Below are positions 60,442 through 64,000 of a stretch of DNA of 64,000 nt, piece after piece; the stretch's first letter is position 1, and each line of letters opens with the position of its first letter. Position numbers and translations under genes: made by a program. Source of the stretch: Acidobacteriota bacterium (GTDB taxonomy: Bacteria; Acidobacteriota; Vicinamibacteria; Vicinamibacterales; UBA8438); the NCBI GenBank assembly GCA_009861545.1, contig VXME01000102.1, positions 1 to 64,000 of the forward strand, in the 5' to 3' direction. Under the pieces are notes generated by a model. The model saw only the letters and a list, made by a program, of their open reading frames with translations, had not been told where the DNA came from and did no database searches.

Positions 60442-62220
60442 ATGCGTATCGAGACGACGGCTCGGCATCGAACCCGCCTGGCGGTATCGACGGTCGCGGC
60501 GGCCCTGCTCGTCGGTACGGGCGCGTTGCCCGGCAGCCCCGCACTGGCTCAGGACGCCGGCGCAACCGGCGTGATCGCCGGCAGCGTGGCGGCCGACCGC
60601 GGCGAGGTGCGCGCCCTGCGCGTCAAGGCGCACGACACCGTCCACCGCATCGCCTATACCGTCTACACGCGGGACGGCCGCTACCGTATCTTCAATCTGC
60701 CGCCGAGCACCTACGACGTCAGCGTCGTCGAGGAGGCGTTCGAGTCGCCGACCGCGACGGTGGAGGTGAGTGCGGGCGCGACGACGACCGTCGATATCGT
60801 GCTGACGGCCCTCGGCGCCGGACCCGAGCAGGGCGCCGCGGCCGCTGGTGCATCGGCCCAGCGGAACTACGGCGGCGGAGCGGCTGACGATCGGGCGGCG
60901 GAGATCGTCGACTTCGACACTCTCTACCCGCCTCATCCGGCACGCGACGTCATGCTGCGCTCCTGCTTCGGCTGTCACGGCCCGGCCGGCTTCCACCGCC
61001 GCGGGCCGCGCAACGAGCGCGGCTGGCGCCGGGCCGTCGACCGGATGTTCGACATCGACGGCCGTGTCGCAAACATGGCGCCCGGCGTGCCGCAGATAAC
61101 GCACGACCTGGTGTCGGTCGACGAGAAGGAACTGATCATCCAGTACCTGACCTCCCTCTTCGGACCGGGCTCGACGCCGCGCGACCTCGAGCTCGACCCG
61201 CTCGTCCGCGACGAGCAGGCGCTCTCCGAGGCGGTCTACATCGAGTACGAGCTGAAGCGCGGGCCGGAGCGGCTGCTCTCGAACGGCGCGCCGCCGCGCG
61301 GCAGCATCCACAGCGTCTTCGCGAGCCGCGCCGAGCCGGGGGTCATCTGGGTGTCGGGCAACGGCTCGAACTCCATCATCCGCATGGACAGCCGGGATCC
61401 CGACTTCGAGACCCGCACCGACGAGCTGTGGATCGAGAACGAGGAGAACATCAACGTCACGCCGCACGGCATCGTCGAGTACCGCGGCCGCGTCTACTGG
61501 GTCGAGCTGACCGGCGACCACTTCGGCGAGCTCGACCCCGCCACCGGCGAGATGAAGCGCTACCCGATGCCGACGAAGGGCGCCGGCCCGCACAGCGTCT
61601 GGGTCGATTCCCGCGGCAGCTTCTGGTACACCTACTTCGCCTCGGCCGGCCGCATCGGCCGCTTCGACCTCGCCGCCGAGGACTTCACCGAGTGGGAGCC
61701 CCTGTCCGGTTTCAGCGGCTACGGCATCGTCGTCGACCGGCAGGACCGGGTCTGGGCGGTCGGCCTGCACACGCCCGCCATCTACATGTACAACCAGGAG
61801 ACGGCCGCGTGGCGGTCGTACCCGCTGGCCAACCCGGCGCGGCGCCCCGCCATCGACTCCGACGGCAAGATCTGGGCCGCCCACTACTTCGGCAACGCGA
61901 TCTCGAAGATCGATCCGGTCACATCCGCCGTCACCGAGTACGTGCTGCCGCTCAAGGACGGCAACCCCTACGACGTCTGGCCGGACGACGACGATAACCT
62001 CTGGGTCGAGAACGGCATCTACAACTCGCTGGTCCGCTTCGACCAGCAGACCGACGAGTTCACCTACTTCCCGTTCCCGGAGCTGCGGGCGCACACGCCG
62101 AAGCTCGACCGCGATGCGGAAGGCACGCTCTGGTTCACCTTGCGCGGGCCGTCCGGACCGGGCGTGGCGGCGCTGAAACCGCACGGCAACGTGCCGGCGG
62201 AAACGAATGCCGGCCAGTAG
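60442..62220 (+). CDS. Exported carboxypeptidase-regulatory/heme/Vgb-like propeller protein, copy 2
   Basis: This 592-residue protein has the same domain order as the one at 15440: Sec signal (about 1-37), CnaB-like domain (about 40-118, GVIAGSVAADRGEV and YRIFNLPPSTYDVSVV), one heme site CFGCH (about 175-179), and a Vgb/streptogramin lyase-like propeller (about 285-580) with blade motifs GPHSVWVDSRGSFWYTYF, GYGIVVDRQDRVWAVGLH, RRPAIDSDGKIWAAHYFG and NPYDVWPDDDDNLWVENG. AAGGGGAGG supports ATG at 60442. A possible TTTCAC-TACGAT promoter lies near 60276-60303. Unlike copy A it is not joined to an ankyrin gene. Confidence 0.87.
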   Translation: MRIETTARHRTRLAVSTVAAALLVGTGALPGSPALAQDAGATGVIAGSVAADRGEVRALRVKAHDTVHRIAYTVYTRDGRYRIFNLPPSTYDVSVVEEAFESPTATVEVSAGATTTVDIVLTALGAGPEQGAAAAGASAQRNYGGGAADDRAAEIVDFDTLYPPHPARDVMLRSCFGCHGPAGFHRRGPRNERGWRRAVDRMFDIDGRVANMAPGVPQITHDLVSVDEKELIIQYLTSLFGPGSTPRDLELDPLVRDEQALSEAVYIEYELKRGPERLLSNGAPPRGSIHSVFASRAEPGVIWVSGNGSNSIIRMDSRDPDFETRTDELWIENEENINVTPHGIVEYRGRVYWVELTGDHFGELDPATGEMKRYPMPTKGAGPHSVWVDSRGSFWYTYFASAGRIGRFDLAAEDFTEWEPLSGFSGYGIVVDRQDRVWAVGLHTPAIYMYNQETAAWRSYPLANPARRPAIDSDGKIWAAHYFGNAISKIDPVTSAVTEYVLPLKDGNPYDVWPDDDDNLWVENGIYNSLVRFDQQTDEFTYFPFPELRAHTPKLDRDAEGTLWFTLRGPSGPGVAALKPHGNVPAETNAGQ

Positions 62221-62261
62221 GAAATCCGCCATTGCGTGGCTGGAAATCGTCCACTAGATGG

Positions 62262-62290
62262 TTGATTTACAGCCACATCGCGGATAACAT
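62262..62290 (+). promoter_or_regulatory. Sigma-70-type promoter giving a near-leaderless DUF4143 mRNA
   Basis: TTGATT (62262-62267) and TAACAT (62285-62290) are 17 bases apart. Transcription would start about three bases before the ATG at 62300. Confidence 0.6.
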
Positions 62291-62299
62291 CCCAGTCGC

Positions 62300-63532
62300 A
62301 TGCGCGGCCGACATGCGACTGGCGCCCTGCTGGATGCACTACGCGACACACCCGTCGTGTACCTGCAGGGTGCGCGGCAGACCGGCAAGAGCACGCTGGT
62401 CCGCACCGTCGCCGAACGGCAGCATCCGGCGCGGTACCTGACGCTCGACACGGCCGCCGTCCTGGCCGCGGCGTCGAACGACCCCGAAGGGTTCGTCGCG
62501 GGACTCGAACGGCCCGTCGTCATCGACGAGGTCCAGCGGGCGCCTGCCCTGGCGCTCGCCATAAAGGCGGCCGTCGATGCCGACCGCCGTCCCGGGCAGT
62601 TCCTGCTGACCGGCTCGGCCAGCGTCATGTCCCTCCCGGCGCTCTCCGACTCGCTCGCCGGCCGCATGGAGCTGCACACGCTCTGGCCCTTCTCGCAGGG
62701 CGAGCTCGCGGACGTTCGCGAGACGTTCGTCGACCGCGTCTTCGCGGAAAGACTGGTAACGCCCGACACGGTGCCGAACACGGAGAAGTCCCTGGTCGAA
62801 CGGGTGTGCACCGGCGGCTATCCCGAGATCCAGACCCGCAGGAGCCATGCCCGCCGGCAGGCGTGGTTCGACTCCTATGTCGACGCCATCCTGCAGCGCG
62901 ACGTGCGCGAACTGGCCAACATCGAGCGGCTGTCAGAACTCCCGCGGCTGCTCGCCCTGCTCGCGTCGCGCGCCGGCGAACTGCTCAACTTCGCGGATCT
63001 GGCCAGGACGCTGGGGATCCCGCAGACGACCCTGAAGCGCTACATGACGCTGATGGAGATGACGTTCCTCGTGCGGCTGCTGCCGGCCTGGTTCTCGAAT
63101 CTCGGGAAGCGCCTCGCGAAAGCCCCCAAGCTGCTGCTGGCCGACACGGGGCTGCTCACGCACCTGGTTGAAGCCGACGAGAATCGGCTCCGGCGCAACC
63201 GCACGCTGTTGGGACACGTCCTCGAAAACTTCGTGGCGATGGAGCTGCTCAAGCAGCTCGGCTGGTCGGAACGGCGCTGCCGGCTGTTCCATTTCCGCAC
63301 CGAGAGTGGCGTCGAGGTCGACCTCGTCCTCGAGGACCGCGCCGGCCGTCTCGTGGGTATCGAAGTGAAGAGCGCTGCTTCCGTGCGGCAACAGGACTTC
63401 CGCGAGCTGGAAACGCTGGCGCGGTTGACGGGGGATCGGTTCGCCCGCGGCGTCGTTCTATGCACCGGGACGACCGTCGTTCCGTTCGGCCGGAACCTGT
63501 TCGCGCTTCCCGTTTCGCAGCTCTGGGCCTGA
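62300..63532 (+). CDS. AAA ATPase with DUF4143 domain, copy 2
   Basis: This 410-residue protein is a second stand-alone AAA_14/DUF4143 ATPase, only distantly like the one at 21904. Walker A is LQGARQTGKSTL (about 22-33) and Walker B PVVIDEVQRAP (about 72-82). Next come FLLTGSASVMSLPALSDSLAGR, FDSYVDAILQRDVRELANIE, a wHTH-like LARTLGIPQTTLKRYMTLM, and the C-terminal nuclease-like domain with TESGVEVDLVLEDRAGRLVGIEVK. No partner gene is adjacent. It is convergent with the truncated ankyrin gene. Confidence 0.9.
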   Translation: MRGRHATGALLDALRDTPVVYLQGARQTGKSTLVRTVAERQHPARYLTLDTAAVLAAASNDPEGFVAGLERPVVIDEVQRAPALALAIKAAVDADRRPGQFLLTGSASVMSLPALSDSLAGRMELHTLWPFSQGELADVRETFVDRVFAERLVTPDTVPNTEKSLVERVCTGGYPEIQTRRSHARRQAWFDSYVDAILQRDVRELANIERLSELPRLLALLASRAGELLNFADLARTLGIPQTTLKRYMTLMEMTFLVRLLPAWFSNLGKRLAKAPKLLLADTGLLTHLVEADENRLRRNRTLLGHVLENFVAMELLKQLGWSERRCRLFHFRTESGVEVDLVLEDRAGRLVGIEVKSAASVRQQDFRELETLARLTGDRFARGVVLCTGTTVVPFGRNLFALPVSQLWA

Positions 63533-63543
63533 AGCCCGGTCTT

Positions 63544-64000
63544 CTACTTCCCAGTGAGCTGCGCCTTGAAGTCGACCTCCAACTCGGCCTCCCACGCGAC
63601 ACGCTGCTCGATCTGGTCGCGGCGGGTCTGCAGGCAGTCGAAGCAGAGGGTCCCGGGGATGGCGTGGCCTTCACCGTCGGTGGGAATGCCGCGCTCCTCC
63701 ATGATCTGGCGGAGCAGCGCCGCGGTGTGCTTCTGCGCCTTGTAGAAATCGGAGTAGCTGAAGCCGTCGGCGATGGCGAGCGGCGAGTAGCCGAGCTCGG
63801 TGCGGGCGTCCAGGTCGGCGCCCTGCTCCACGAGATGCTCGGCGACGTTGTTCGCGCCGCGGAAGGCGGCGCCGTGCAGGGCGGTCATGCCGCGGTAGTT
63901 TGCGGCGTTGATGTCGTTGCCGTGCTCGAGGCACAGCTTGACGGCCTCCAGAACCTCGTCCTCCTGACCCGGCAGCGACCCGCCGTCCTCACCCGGGTTC
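63544..64000 (-). CDS. C-terminal end of a fifth ankyrin-repeat protein (partial)
   Basis: The open frame runs from TAG 63544 to the right edge of the window with no start codon needed, so the 5' end is missing. It shows HGNDINAANYRGMTALHGAA, GANNVAEHLVEQGADLDART and TPL-like GYSPLAIADGFS, the last two repeats of the type seen in modules A-D. The tail has two Cys in LCFDCLQTRRDQ. The repeat order suggests it is the ankyrin member of a further module, with DUF1592/DUF1552 genes expected to the right. Confidence 0.85.
   Translation of the reverse strand, partial: NPGEDGGSLPGQEDEVLEAVKLCLEHGNDINAANYRGMTALHGAAFRGANNVAEHLVEQGADLDARTELGYSPLAIADGFSYSDFYKAQKHTAALLRQIMEERGIPTDGEGHAIPGTLCFDCLQTRRDQIEQRVAWEAELEVDFKAQLTGK

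Noticed and set aside
60302-60574. A short open frame starting at a possible -10 box
   Set aside because: It overlaps the well-supported signal peptide of the heme/Vgb protein and shows no family similarity. The first 20 residues could be chance.

Overview
The window is 64 kb of very GC-rich bacterial chromosome with dense coding on both strands. No rRNA, tRNA, CRISPR array, transposase or integrase was seen. The gene content points to Acidobacteriota, most likely a Vicinamibacteria-type lineage: a VWFA-related secreted protein of the acidobacterial type, an ADOP-type solo ABC permease, many Tat- or Sec-exported c-type cytochrome and DUF1552/DUF1592 proteins, secreted ankyrin-repeat proteins, and 'PDLQGVWDF' secreted proteins. 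This assignment is an inference from family content, not from a marker gene.

Layout. 0-9 kb is mostly housekeeping or regulatory: an ABC ATPase, inositol-1-phosphate synthase with a small membrane protein, then a tight plus-strand run of a methyltransferase-like protein, an HTH-TonB fusion, a membrane protein, a VWA protein and DNA polymerase I, closed by a 12-bp hairpin. 9-17.6 kb is module A: DUF1592-DUF1552 on the minus strand, divergent from an ankyrin protein coupled to a heme/beta-propeller protein. 17.7-28 kb is accessory: NYN-domain protein, ADOP permease, NIPSNAP protein, DUF4143 ATPase, PQQ dehydrogenase and two PIN toxin-antitoxin loci. Three of these genes carry a single-base frameshift. 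28-33.7 kb is module B. 33.7-41.5 kb holds a secreted protein, two copies of a cytochrome/copper-monooxygenase pair in opposite gene order, an NHL propeller and a methyltransferase. 41.6-47.1 kb is module C. 47.1-53.2 kb holds small envelope genes, a UshA-like 5'-nucleotidase, a PlsC-like acyltransferase and a TonB-dependent receptor preceded by three 11-bp-phased direct repeats. 53.3-59.6 kb is module D, whose ankyrin protein is itself fused to cytochrome c. 59.6-64 kb holds a DUF2911 protein, a second heme/Vgb-like propeller, a second DUF4143 ATPase and the end of a fifth ankyrin gene running off the window.

How the genes fit together. The dominant theme is an exported redox system present four times: a Sec-exported ankyrin protein, a di-heme DUF1592-type cytochrome, and a Tat-exported DUF1552 protein. 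DUF1592 and DUF1552 are joined by 4-base overlaps in three copies. The ankyrin gene is coupled or fused to a c-type cytochrome in three of four copies. I know of no assigned function for this set, and I regard it as the best candidate for an undescribed system here. Other envelope oxidoreductases (PQQ dehydrogenase, copper monooxygenase pairs, Vgb-like heme proteins) are interleaved with it, which suggests a lifestyle with elaborate periplasmic oxidation of organic substrates.
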